Below, in pieces: positions 44,046 through 55,139 of a stretch of DNA of 64,000 bases. A model generated the notes under the pieces. It had not been told where the DNA came from. It was given only the letters and a program-made list of their open reading frames with translations, and did not search any database. A program made the position numbers and the translations under genes. The stretch lies in contig OX388341.1 in NCBI GenBank assembly GCA_947579665.1, positions 4,712,001-4,776,000 on the forward strand, in the 5' to 3' direction. Position 1 is the first letter of the stretch. Each line of letters begins with the position of its first letter. The DNA comes from Sympetrum striolatum (lineage: Eukaryota > Arthropoda > Insecta > Odonata > Libellulidae).

Positions 44046-47000
44046 CAGATTTAGAATGAAATTGGTTATTTCAGTTAATGCTCCACATGCCCGCAGGATG
44101 ATCGTTTTCGTAAAGATTATGATACGATAATTAAGAGAATATGAACTACTGTAAATTAGGTCAACGGAAGAAGGGGAAATTAAAAAAATGTAATAAGAAT
44201 AAAAATGGGGTAATAATGAAACAATACCTGCTATTAAAAATAATGATATGTGATAGTGGAATTCAAATAGGAAATAAGTTGCTATTTTTCATTGAAAACG
44301 AATTTGTGAAAGTCGCCACGTTGTTTGGACGCCATTTACATTTGCAGGGAATTTTGATTTAAATAATTTAAATAGTAGCACACTTTATACTATATGTGAG
44401 ATGATACCAGTATAGGCCATCTGTCCTCGCTATAATCTCGCAATAATCTTTTCGCCATCGGGCTGCGAAAATCATTATCGTTGAGAATAGGGTCATGTTG
44501 TCGCGTATTTCGTCATGTAAATCACAGCTAAGGAATATATCAAATAATTATTGTCTATACAGAGTTATATTCTTGAAGGATACTCAGCCGAGGGCTCCGG
44601 TCGTTTAGGACTTACTACTATCGAACCTGTAGTCTTTTAACAAACCGCTTTATATTGTATGTGCGAACATTTCTTTTGAATAATTAAATCAGAAGGACTA
44701 GTCGCGCAGAGTCGAGTCAAGCACCAAAAGAATTGAATAATATACTTCTAATTATTTAATTCCTTTCATTTACACCTTCTCCGTAATAAATGTTTGAATG
44801 CTAAAACGATTAATAATTTCAACATTGGAAAAAGGTATGAGCCAACAATTTTAGACATAACAACTCCATTTTTAAAATATACACGTAATGCACTCATGCA
44901 TGAATAATAAATTTAAATCTGCTACTACGGATTTCAGCGGTCAGTCCCCTTTGGTGCTATTTCTGCTCTCCTTGTTTTCGTCTACATAACGGTATATGAG
45001 TGCCATTCATACCGGCCTTCTCGACGAAACAAAGGTGGCTTCTCCGTGGGGGTGAGAGAGGAAAGAAAAAGGGTCTTCCATGCAGTGGTGACAGGATACG
45101 TTTTCAGTCCGACTAAAATTCGACGCATCTTTTAGGGTATTTGTGTGAGATAGAAAATTGCTTGAAAATGCCATTCTTAGATGTGGACGGAAATATAATG
45201 AAAAGTTCGTCAATGAAGGAATATGAATGGTGTTACAGTTAATTACTTATATATTTTTTACATAAAGCATGGAGACGATGATAGGAAAATAAACAATGGG
45301 GATATGGAAAATGTTATGCTTACTAAGAAGAGAATGCTGATTCTCTTCAACACTAAGGCAATACATCTAAAAATGTAAAGATAATTTGGTAAACAGGCTC
45401 AGAAGTGATGTGCACAGATCCTGGGATGTAGGCTGTTTATAAGATTGAGAAAATGGTTCAATTACATGATTGAGAAAACGATGTAAGCCATTTTAAGAGA
45501 AAATAATGCAGGTTAGAAGGTGACCGGAAAAATACTTTTTCAATGGTTCAGCCAGAGAGAATGTAAATGAGATCAACCATTCGAAAAAGTTCCGATTTTT
45601 GTGGCAGTGTTCAAGTTTCATTTTCCTTACCTACTGCATTTGGTGTTATGTGAACTTACTTCTAAATCGTTCATTTACATCCAAAATTCATAAACCATTA
45701 ACAATAGACCTATCATAGTCGAAATTATTTATTATCACTGTAAATTTATTTTGCTTCGAAAATTAGTAGGATATAATCACGTAGGCATATAAAAATATGC
45801 ATACAATTTGCATACATTCATGCATATAATTAGAGCTTCCGCCAGTTAATCATAAATGCCGAGGAATTCACACATTTAAATTTCTGCACCTTCAAGATAT
45901 CGTAAATGTCTTCCTTATCTTTAAACCAAAAAGTTTTAAGGAAGAATAGGCGAGGCCCATGAAACCAGCATTAATATTCAGCAGTAATAGATTCTCCTGA
46001 CAATAAGAAATATTTCCCCAGAAGGGAAGCTTTACCCATCTTATTTAAGAGTAATTATGGGTAATAAGTATGAGATGTCAGTATTTCTAGTGCTGTATCT
46101 GATAATGGCTGATGGACTTAACTGGCCTCTCATTAAAAAAAGGAAAGGTAAAATACGAAGCCTAAATTCTAATTATTAAACGGCTGTTACCGATGTAAGG
46201 GCAACTCAAATTGATTACGCCTGATTTAGTAGTTTTACTAAATGTAATTTCCGTAAAAATATAGTCATTGCTCAACGACTATAAGAAATGGCGGAAATTA
46301 CTAAGGACAAAGATTCAAAATTTCTTATATAACGCTATTTCACAAAGTAACGGCTTCTTCAATCAATTTGACTATAAGGAAATTATTCAGAGAACTTGAA
46401 CCAAAGAAAGCTGCATCCATTGCGAAGGAAATTGATTACAATCATCGGGAAGGGGTAATCTGAAGATTATTGATATTCTGGGCAGGCAGACGTTTAGAAC
46501 TAGTTCCACTTAATGGATAAAAGAAAGTTTAACTAAATATTGTGACCGGGTGTAATCGTTAAAATTCCGTAAGCTACGCGTATAATTTTATCATTGAGAA
46601 TCTTCAAGGGATCTGAGAAGAGCACACAAACACTGGGAACGGTCTCCCAGACTGCCCATGTCTCGGACCGTCTCTGCTTTCAGCAGTAGAATTAAACATA
46701 TATTAACCATAGAAAGATCACTCCCGTAGAAACTTAAGCTTCGTAAAATGCCAATTCCAATATTACGTTCTCAATATTTACATTCAACTTTTCAGGCCTT
46801 TTTCGCTATTTCTTCTAACCAATGTTTTTCATAAACCTTTGGGACATCCTTACAAATCAATCAACAACAAAACGGGAAAATTTAAGAGATAGCTATTTGC
46901 GTAAACTAGCGTTCCTTTGGTTCTTTTTTATTACTATCATTGGATGTATAGGGTTTTCAATTCTTTTATTCCATTAAAAGATAGACACAGTTATTAGTTT

Positions 47001-48434
47001 CGTAGATTTTAAGAACCTTTAAAATTAATATAAAAAACACCAAAAGCAAGTGAATATATTTTTTCTCTCAGTGTTGATGATAGCCAAAAAGTTAAACTCA
47101 TCTTGATTCACTTATAAAATTTGCTAGTATATCTCACCTGGTTTATAAAATAAAAAATAAGGATGTCATTTAAATACGTATTTAAACTCAATTATAATCG
47201 TCATTACTGTAACACACACGCAATAACTTGCCCATTCTGTGTCGAGTACTAAAAACTCATACCTCTAGCCAAGTCTTAGGTTTGGTTAGACCTCGATTAA
47301 CCCATTGTCATGCAAAAGTAACAGATCTACGGATAGCGGTCTTATCATTTTCAATAACTGATAATTAAAAGATGGTTTTCTTAAAATACTGAGAACTTTG
47401 AAATAAACAAATTGTAATACTCTTCGGAGGTGATTCGTTGATCAATAAATAGCTAAAAATACGAGAGGAGTAACTTTTGAGAAATAAAATTTCGAGAATT
47501 TTACCAAAAGGACGTCTACCGCTGGCCATTTACTACAGTATTTACTGGAAGCCATTACTTTGAAACGATAAGGAATCCATGGATCCAATTTTTAGGACAG
47601 TGGTTTCATCAAGCTATTTATTATTATTTTCATTTAATCCACATCAGATAAACAGTGAGATCTCGCAAGTTTTAGGCCGAAGAACATACAATATTTCTAA
47701 TCTGTTGCTCTGCAGTCCCACTTTATGAGAGATTTATTTCTTCGAGTCATTCTTCTAATTGCGAGCTAAAAATTAAACATATATCAGAGAAGGCTAGCGA
47801 ACACATTATTTTAGATAACATCAAAATGAATCAAGCAAATTGCAACCCAAATACTCTTCTCCCAACGAGAAAGTTTTTCCTTTCCATTCCCGTTTGGCAA
47901 CAAAAGGATTATCTTGCCCTTCTCCCCCACCTATTTCGTTTTGTCCTGTTTAACAGTTTTCCCGGTATTCTACCCTTTCAAGGGCAGGTAACATTTTTGT
48001 TCCCTTCTTTTCTCCAGGCACATGCCATATGGAGGATCGCGTATTTATGTAAATGTTGAAGATAGTGATAGTAAGCGTCGAAGCTAATTGTGTGAATTTT
48101 TCTACAGTGTTGTTATCAGGATAATTTAATTTTACAAATCAATGGATTATACAATCTATAGTAGTCACGAGAGTAAGGGGAAATGGTAATCTAGAAAAGA
48201 ATATTCGTTATTTAAATCAATCGAATGAGCTTTAACTTTGAGGAACTCCATAGGTAACTAAACACAAAGAAATAAATAATTTTGTCAAAGTTATACGACT
48301 TTCTGTGTGGAAGTTTTGGCACTTTTATTTCCTTGTGTTTATTCCTTACTTATTTCTCTTGATAATAGAAAGATTTTCAATTGGGAAAGTTAAACGAAAG
48401 GTGTCTAAAAGCAATCAAATTACAGTGATCTACC

Positions 48435-49002
48435 GAATCATGCACATATCTTATATATTAAAATTCAGCCTGCGTATGTTTGTGCCCGCAAAACTCGAAA
48501 ACCACTCGGTCGATTGACTTGAATTTTTTACAGAACATTGCATTCAAATATATATATATATATACGAAAGTGTTTATATTGTAAAAAATGGTGACACTTC
48601 GTCCTTGCTTCGATCCCAGACGAGTCAAAGCATTTCCGTGAGAAATGCACGTAAAGTTCATTTTTGTCTCTGCATGCTTCATTTCTTTTGCAAAATTAAA
48701 TTAAAAATAATAGTCATACGAGATTGAGACAAGAACCAATAGCAGAGTAAATGAATAGAAAACCTTATTTTGGTCGTTTATTGTTGTTTCCGAATTGAAT
48801 TTTTAAGATATTTTACGGAATACACGAAAAGTTTTGTGAGTATAAACAGCCGGTCCCCCTGACGACAAATGCCATTTTTGAATCCGAGATCCTGTTTTTG
48901 GCCTTTTTGAAATTAAGAAGAAGAGAATAGTTGCTGGTTTCGTTCACATTGATGAGCATAATCAATCGTTGGAAGTGATTTATACGATCGATTTTCGAAA
49001 AA
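48435..49002 (-). mobile_element. RTE-like/SINE retroposon, second copy
   Basis: On the minus strand it starts near 48890 with 'gtcgtcagggggaccgg', matching 'gtcgtcagggggatgag' at 26472. It continues with 'gacgagtcaaagc'-type B-box-like sequence (cttcgatcccag on plus, 48608), and ends with 'gggcacaaacatacgcagg' then 'ttaatatataaga' near 48440. Unit order is the same as at 26262-26932, with fewer repeats. The interior (AT)n run is at 48550-48565. Confidence 0.55.
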
Positions 49003-49934
49003 CGAAATGTGAGTTAATTTGATACCGAATGTTGTATTCAGTTAAATTCATTTGTATTGTTTTGGAAATTATTTAATAATCTGTTATCGAAAATTAAAGT
49101 GAGAGTGACTTTGAATGCTGCATTCAATTCGATTCATTTCTTTAGTTATCTTCCAGTTGATCGTCGTCAAATTAAATAGTACGCGTTAACACATCAAATG
49201 TTGCGGCAGATAATGGATAGTAGTAAATGATCATTATATAAATAACGAAAATTCTCCATCCAAACGCGAGAGCCGAGCTAGCGTAACGTACCATGTTCTC
49301 CATCTTTCTTTTCTCTCCCTCCCTTTTCGAGAGAAAGGCTCGCCGGCCCGAATTTTGGACTTAGAATTTCTTGGTGGGTCAGGGGTGGTAACTTTTTTTT
49401 GCTGTTAGCTGTACTCAACCGGTTCGAAGTGCAACTGTCTCAAAATTGTCGTAGATGTTGTTGCCATGACAACTGGCTCGTTTGGATTCGTGAGAAATGA
49501 GCATTGTGCGAGCCTGTACCAAACTTGCCCCGTCCTGCCTAATTAATAATTTAGTAAAATTAGCAGAACAACTGGGATTAATTCATTATATTTTAATTCT
49601 TCTCCGCAATTAGAATTACTGTTAGAAATTTCTTCGTAGCTAAATTAAGACATGGAACTGAGTTACATTGTATTCTTTAAATTACGCCTTCTTTGTACGT
49701 GGGAGATTCGCAGATAGGGCCACACATTTTCATCAGCATTTCATACTGATTATATAAGATGTTATGATGCTGAACATTTCATCTTAACGCTTTAACATTC
49801 AATACGGAGCGAAGAATGTGGAGTATGAAGAAAAAGGAGTCTCATTCATTCACGTCTCAATTACAGAGTCGTCTTCAAAGAAAACTTGGAAACTGTCTCC
49901 GCGCTACTTTTTTAATTTAATGAGTTTCGGTCAC

Positions 49935-50075
49935 CTGCAATGAGCAAGAGTTTGGCGCATTTGGTCCGTCCTTGAAGAGCTGCCTTCATCAGTGGGGTGA
50001 AGCCCAAGGCGTTGCGGGCATCCACATCCACTCCCGAGCATCTGCTGAGCAGGATGTTGAGGACGTCCGAGTGCC
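49935..50075 (-). CDS. ankyrin-repeat protein, internal exon
   Basis: The acceptor 'catttcgtccag' ends at 50076 and the donor gcag|gtgacc at 49935/49934. 141 nt in phase 1-1 encode HSDVLNILLSRCSGVDVDAR then NALGFTPLMKAALQGRTKCA and KLLLIAG. That is the end of one ankyrin repeat and a full second one, with the conserved G.TPL..A...G core (here GFTPLMKAALQGR). The 'NALGFT.LMKAA.QGRT' wording is what suggests the ANKRD33/33B group. Both splice junctions keep the frame with the neighbouring exons, which is strong evidence for a real gene. Confidence 0.85.
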
Positions 50076-51066
50076 CTGGACGAAATGAAAACAAAAAGCT
50101 TCGATAAAATATTACAACGTTTATTTCTCCCCAGGCTATAGACTTACAGAGAGGGGACTTTATTTAAATTTATTCCGTAACTCAGATAATCATAAGAATT
50201 TAAGCATTTCTACAAAACAAAAGTTTGTTGAAATATTTTGATCAATTTTTTTTTACCGAAAGAAATACACCGCCTGGGGTCTTATTGACCCCACGCGACA
50301 AATTGAGGGCTAAAGTGATTAATCAACGCCGAATTTGTACACATTGTTCTTGACAAGGAAAGTTGATTAGTTTCTAAAGTAAAAGTTAACTTCCATTACA
50401 GAACAACTGAAATCAAAAGATTTCTTAATAGGGATTCGAGCTCGGAATGTCATAGTTGAGCACCCATGTTTTACTTAGGTTGAGGAAAAAGTTCAATTTG
50501 ATAATAATTGGTTATTTCACTCCAAATTGATCCTATTGCAGCCGTTTTTGTGACACTTTTTCAGTGGAGGATATGTTTGCGAGGAATCCACTTGTTTTTC
50601 TGACTGACAAAGATAAGTTTTATTTTTGGCACCGTAACTTGTTGCCCATATGACTTATCAGAATAATCCAAATACGATACCACTGTAATAAAATGAAAAT
50701 TGGAGTTATTAATTTGACTATCGCAATCTCGGAACAAGCATTATATTTATCTGTACTGATTTTTACTTTATGCAAAATATCTTCTGAATGTTAGGACCTT
50801 GAGCTATCTTTTCTGGACTTATCTATGGACAGTTCACAATATCTTTAAATTAATGTATAAGGTTAACAGTATTCAATCGGTGCCCATCGAGAATAAATGT
50901 ATTTCTCTTATTCGATATCAATATAAATGCAAACGTCAGTAGACGAGGCATGATTTCCTCTTAAGTGAGAAATATTTACGGTTTTATATTATTTATTTTT
51001 GTCTGAACAGGAGAATTCTGCATTTCCGATCAGAGTCGTGCTGCCCTCTTTGTTTCAACAACGAAC

Positions 51067-51196
51067 CTGCTTGAGCAGCGAAGTGCAGCGGAGTGTTGCC
51101 CTCCGTGTCCGCGATGTTCGCGTCCACGCCGGGCAGCGTCGCTAACGCCTCCAGCATGGACGCCGAACCGCTCGATGCCAGGTAACTGAGGGAACT
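51067..51196 (-). CDS. ankyrin-repeat protein, upstream exon
   Basis: The acceptor 'tttcttttgtag' ends at 51197 and the donor gcag|gttcgt at 51067/51066. 130 nt in phase 0 to 1 encode SSLSYLASSGSASMLEALAT, then LPGVDANIADTEGNTPLHFA and AQAG. 'D.EGNTPLHFAAQAG' is a textbook ankyrin-repeat turn and first helix, and the next exon supplies the second helix (HSDVLNILLSR). GC content is high against AT-rich introns. The start codon and N-terminal exon lie further upstream (above 51200) and were not identified. The intron to the next exon is 991 bp. Confidence 0.85.
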
Positions 51197-51369
51197 CTAC
51201 AAAAGAAACGATATCCATTGAGTACATTTCAGTTGAAAGAGATTCTAAAACTGCTGAATATCACGGCATATTCGCCATGTCGCATGACGTGAGACTGCCA
51301 GAACCGTCCTTAATACCACTGACGCCAGCAGCACTCAAGCAATCCAGGGGGTCATAGGATTTACCAGTC

Positions 51370-51482
51370 GCGTATGCGAGCTTGATAAAGCCGAAGGGAA
51401 TTATTCGACGACCGAAAGAGAGTTGTTGAATAAATAATGGATTGAAACCATTAGCGATGGCAATACGTTTTATGGTATTCAA
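51370..51482 (-). pseudogene. possible PLE linker fragment
   Basis: The minus strand reads NTIKRIAIANGFNPLFIQQL, then FGFIKLAY. 'I..IA..NGY.P.FI' followed by a 'Y+K+PY'-like segment is the connection between reverse transcriptase and GIY-YIG domains in Penelope-like elements. The stretch is short and the following residues do not continue the match. Confidence 0.3.
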
Positions 51483-51724
51483 AATTCAATAACCAAATAC
51501 ACTGTAAATGAATTTTCCCATCCCGATTTAGCAAGCAATCATTCGCCACTCCCTCCGTAATTCCTTCTTCACCCCTTCCCTTTGTTTTTCTCTCATCCTT
51601 TGTTCTATCCTTTCTCTTTTTCCCATCTATTGCTTACACTCCTCTCCCTCTGTTTCTATTGGCGTCTATGCTTTCCCCTGCACCCCCTCCTTTTTTGCTT
51701 TCTTTGTACTTTCACCTTTATCAT

Positions 51725-53110
51725 ATAATTGTTTTTATAATGTATACTAATAGAACAATTTCATGTATTAAACATTATGATATACTACTTTATGCTGATG
51801 ACGTTATACTTATAGCTTCACATAAAGATATCGACAGAGCTACACTGCATATGCAGCATGATTTAAATTGAATATCTAAATGGGCCCATGATAAGGATCT
51901 GGATATTGATTTTTTTTAAATCTAAATGTATGCATATTGTTGGTACCTTGAATATGTTAATACATTTAACTTTAAAACTGCACGGTCATGATTTTTTACA
52001 CAGAAATATTAATGACCTTCACCGTTATTGTCAAAATCTGGATCAAGTCCCAGAGTATAACTATTTAGGAGTAGTTATTGATCAAAATATTGAATTCAAG
52101 GCACATATTGATAAAGTATTTAATAAGTTGAGGAAATTTTCATATAAATTGTACCATGTTAGTTATAGAGTGCCTGTCAATGTGTTGAAAATGTTAAATT
52201 TTGCTTTTGTTAAGTCCAATATTAGGTATGGTTTACCTGTGTGGAGATTGCTTTCAAGACTCACAATAGAAAACTGTTTTCAATACAAAATAGAATAGTT
52301 AAATTAATATATAGTAGCGTTAAATCTTTCAATTCTTGGAAAAATGAAACTATAAGATTAGTTTACGACAACAATAGAATTCATGAAAATGTAGATTATG
52401 ATACTTCCTCTGAGGGAAAGATTGATATTAAACACATTTATGCTAATCTAGGGATACTGCCAGTTGATGAACTCTTAAACTTTGTCTTAATAACAGAAAA
52501 ATATTTCACAGATAAGAATAAAATTAAAAGAACGCAGTACGGAGACAAGGAGAATGATTAAGTAGTTCCTAAGTAGTTTTATTAGTTAGTAAGTAGTATT
52601 AAGTAGTTCCTAATTATTATAATAATTATAGTACTCATAGGTTAAACAGTGTTGTACCGAATATCTTTAATAAATCGCGAACACATCTGTTTTATTTAAC
52701 ATCATTAAGCGACATTAAAAAAAGAATGAAAATCTTCCTACTACACAATGAGACAATATCATTTTAAAATTATTGTTTAATGACCTATTTTTGACAAAAT
52801 GTGTACATGGATATAACGTGTTGTTTTATCTAAAACTTATGATTGTTAATTGAGTATTCTGAAAGTATTTAGAAGTAAGCTATTTTCTGTAAGTTTTTAG
52901 TGTTTTGTACTTTCTGGTTGGTCTGTTTATTTGTGCGCCTCCTGATGAGCCAATTATTGGCTCAGGAGGACCAGAAGGGAAACCAATACCTTCAACTGCA
53001 AAGATTATTGTGTTATTTAAATATATATATTGTATTGTTTATTTATTTATCGCAAACAGGAAATGTCCAATAACGTGTGATGTAATATATGAATAAAATA
53101 AATAAATATT
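51725..53110 (+). pseudogene. LINE reverse transcriptase C-terminal half and 3' end
   Basis: Begins mid-RT with LLYADDVILIASHKDIDRAT, containing the catalytic YADD box. After an in-frame stop (51868) and a frameshift near 51913 it continues KSKCMHI, then EYNYLGVVIDQNIEFKAHID and IRYGLPVW. A second frameshift near 52250 leads to NRIVKLIYSS, LGILPVDELLNF and PNIFNKSRTHLF, ending around 52766. The 3' UTR has a hairpin (52938-52969) and ends in aataaaataaataaa (53090). The 5' part is missing, as usual for LINE copies. It differs in family from the CR1-like copies nearby. Confidence 0.8.
52938..52969 (+). repeat. LINE 3'-UTR hairpin
   Basis: cctcc-tga-tgagccaa / tta / ttggctca-ggagg pairs with a three-base bulge. 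Such hairpins near the 3' end serve as reverse-transcriptase recognition elements in several LINE groups (known); the role here is inferred. Confidence 0.6.
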
Positions 53111-53380
53111 TAAAAATTACAATTTTTATTTTTTTACTTTAATATTAATATTATTATTAGATTTATTAATATTTGTACAGCAGGAAAATCATGCTTTATT
53201 TATCAATAACACTTTAATTATCCTTACCATTATAACTATTATATAAAATTTAAGTGTGAATAGTTAATTAGATTATATTAGTTTATTAATCTCGATTTTT
53301 AAGGCCTCCATAACTTTAATCGCACTTCCGAAATGCAAAATGAAGGAGATAAATTGGTACTTTTTCCACAAAATTTGTTA
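53111..53380. other. AT-rich, nothing recognised
   Basis: AT-rich spacer between the LINE 3' end and the PLE terminus. Confidence 0.4.
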
Positions 53381-53384
53381 ATCA

Positions 53385-53850
53385 TACTACCGGTTTCAAC
53401 GGAGGATCGTCATCTTCAGGTACAAGTTATACAAAACAAACAAATAAATATACCAACAAGGAAGAAGAGGAGAGTGGAGGAGAGGGTGAAGCAAGTGTGG
53501 GGAAGATCAGGAAGGAGTAAGTTATCAGTGGGGGGGGGGGGAGGACGAACCACAGGTGAATGGGAAAAAAGCCAGAGGAAAGGGTAAAGGAATTCGTTAA
53601 TCACGGAAAAAAACAGGGGAATTTGTATGGAATAGGATTTCTAATTGTTCCAAAAAGTTTAGACGATGGCCTTTATTACAAATGTGCATGATATCGGGAG
53701 TGAAATCGGCAGCATGGTTGGATTCTAGGAGATGTTTTGCGAAATGGGACTTCTTTGAATTATTAGCAAAGGATCTTTCATGGTCTTTTGTTCTGATGGA
53801 GAAAGAGCGGGAGGTCTGCCCGATGTATACACCGTCGTCGGTCTCCGAGA
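53385..53850 (-). pseudogene. Penelope-like element: GIY-YIG fragment and terminus
   Basis: From 53840 downward the minus strand reads DDGVYIGQTSRSFSIRTKDH, then FAKHLLESNHAADFTPDIMH: the GIY-YIG (here VYIGQTSRS) endonuclease of a PLE family distinct from that at 42 kb. A purine-rich untranslated region follows (53440-53600 on plus, including a G12 run at 53530), then a terminus with CTGAAGA (53419-53413) and GAAA (53397-53394). The reverse transcriptase is absent. The upper border at ~53850 abuts a CR1-like RT fragment within 'gacgacggtgtat'. Confidence 0.7.
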
Positions 53851-54262
53851 AATTACTTCATCCACTCAACAACTTTTCCGTTAATTCCGTAAGCCATCAA
53901 CTTATGAATTGATTTTACGTGCGATACTCGATCGAAAGCTTTTCTGAAATCTAGAAATATGGCGTGTGTTCTTATACCCTTATCAGCTGATCTAACTACA
54001 TAAGGCAGGGAAAAGGGCTAACTGGGTATCACATGACCTACCTTTACGGAAACCGTGTTGGCATTAATTAATTGTCCCCTTGGCACTTAGAAAACGCATT
54101 ATTGAACTCGCTATGATGTGCTCGATAGTCTTACAAAATATTGACGCTAAAGATATCGGACGGTAATCTGCTAGTTTCGAGGAACGTCCTTTCTTAGGAA
54201 AGGGGGACGTAGATAGCCACGTGTTCCAAGGGTGCTGTAATATGGACCCTCGCTGGAGTATG
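53851..54262 (-). pseudogene. CR1-like LINE RT fragment (fingers/palm)
   Basis: The minus strand reads PLFPKKGRSSKLADYRPISL, then KTIEHIIASSIMRFL, QHGFRKGRSCDTQLA, then IFLDFRKAFDRVSH with the first catalytic Asp, and YGINGKVVEWMK followed by a stop. These are the standard N-terminal motifs of a CR1-type reverse transcriptase. There is a frame change near 54020-54065. The fragment corresponds to the part of the protein just upstream of what is present at 54300-55135, but it lies on that copy's downstream side. Confidence 0.75.
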
Positions 54263-54299
54263 AACCCTGACCGGAAGAGAATTAGATTTTATATTTAGA

Positions 54300-55135
54300 T
54301 ATCTACCCTGCGAGCCGCCAGAGGCGTATGGCAGGGGGTGTAGTACACCATCATTATTCATTCATCCCTATTAGCTTCTCTAATAGCCGGGGGAAAAAAC
54401 GACCAATAGTAATTATCCGTCCTTGCGATTACTTCCCTATAACGCTTCGTCGATGCCTCTCGGAGATCGCGTTCGCTCCTTACTGGCGCTAATATTTCAC
54501 TTACTTCGTCTATAAATTTTGAACGAATGAACTTTTCGAAAAGTTTCCGACGATATTCAGATCCTCTCATCTGTAGTGAATTCCAACCGAGGGACTCTAT
54601 CATTGCCGTAACGCTGCTATCAAACCTGAAATCCCCGCAAACGAATCGGGCTGCTCTACGCTGGACCATCTCTAAATCTGAGACTAAACCTATTCCTCCC
54701 AAACCGCACAGCAGTATTCTAGACTCGGACGAATAAGAGAAAAGTAAGCTATTTCTTTGACTCTCGATGCATCCTCTAGCATCCTCTCAACCTTCTACTA
54801 GTTAATCTTTGCATTCTATTCGCTTTTCCTATCGCATCTCGTATATGATCTTTAAAAGATAAGTTACTGCTAAATGTGACTCCTAGGCATTTGTTGTCGT
54901 GCACTAATTCTAATGGATGCCCTGAAATTTGGTGCTGCGCGGGAGTTATGTTTGTGGAGCGCGTAAAACTCATGGCAACGCATTTATTTATATTTACATC
55001 CAGCTGCCAATCTCTACTCCATCCTGATATTACGTTCAGGTCGTTTTGATGTATATTAAAATCGTTTTCTGAAAAATTCTCTCTGCATATCAGGGTATCA
55101 TCGGTAAATAATCTGACGTCACTCTTTACGTTAGA
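54300..55135 (-). pseudogene. CR1-like LINE, 5'-truncated 3' half
   Basis: From 55135 downward: DVRLFTDDTLICRENF (the (F/Y)ADD box reads FTDD), QLDVNINKCVAMSF, CLGVTFSSNLSFKDHIRDAI, then (after a stop near 54775) the C-terminal block GLVSDLEMVQRRAARFVCGD to FPPAIREANRDE, ending at 54358. The 3' end 'ggcggctcgcagggtagat' matches the plus copy ending at 43533. Over its C-terminal half it is better preserved than that copy. Confidence 0.85.
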
Positions 55136-55139
55136 TTAT

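Larger units (their letters stand above)
41404..49934 (-). other. 8.5-kb intron of the ankyrin gene
   Basis: Bounded by the donor gcag|gtgacc (49934) and the acceptor attccag (41404). It holds a hairpin MITE-like element, a PLE fragment, B-box-like repeat pieces, a Tigger-like end, a CR1-like LINE end and an inverted RTE-like retroposon. The stretches 44050-48430 and 49005-49930 show no recognisable feature. Confidence 0.7.

Noticed and set aside
47826..48059. 77-codon plus-strand frame with hydrophobic stretch
   Set aside because: Chance frame in an intron of a gene on the other strand; no family resemblance.
51030..51227. 65-codon minus frame over the upstream ankyrin exon
   Set aside because: Wrong frame; the frame giving EGNTPLHFAAQAG is the real one.
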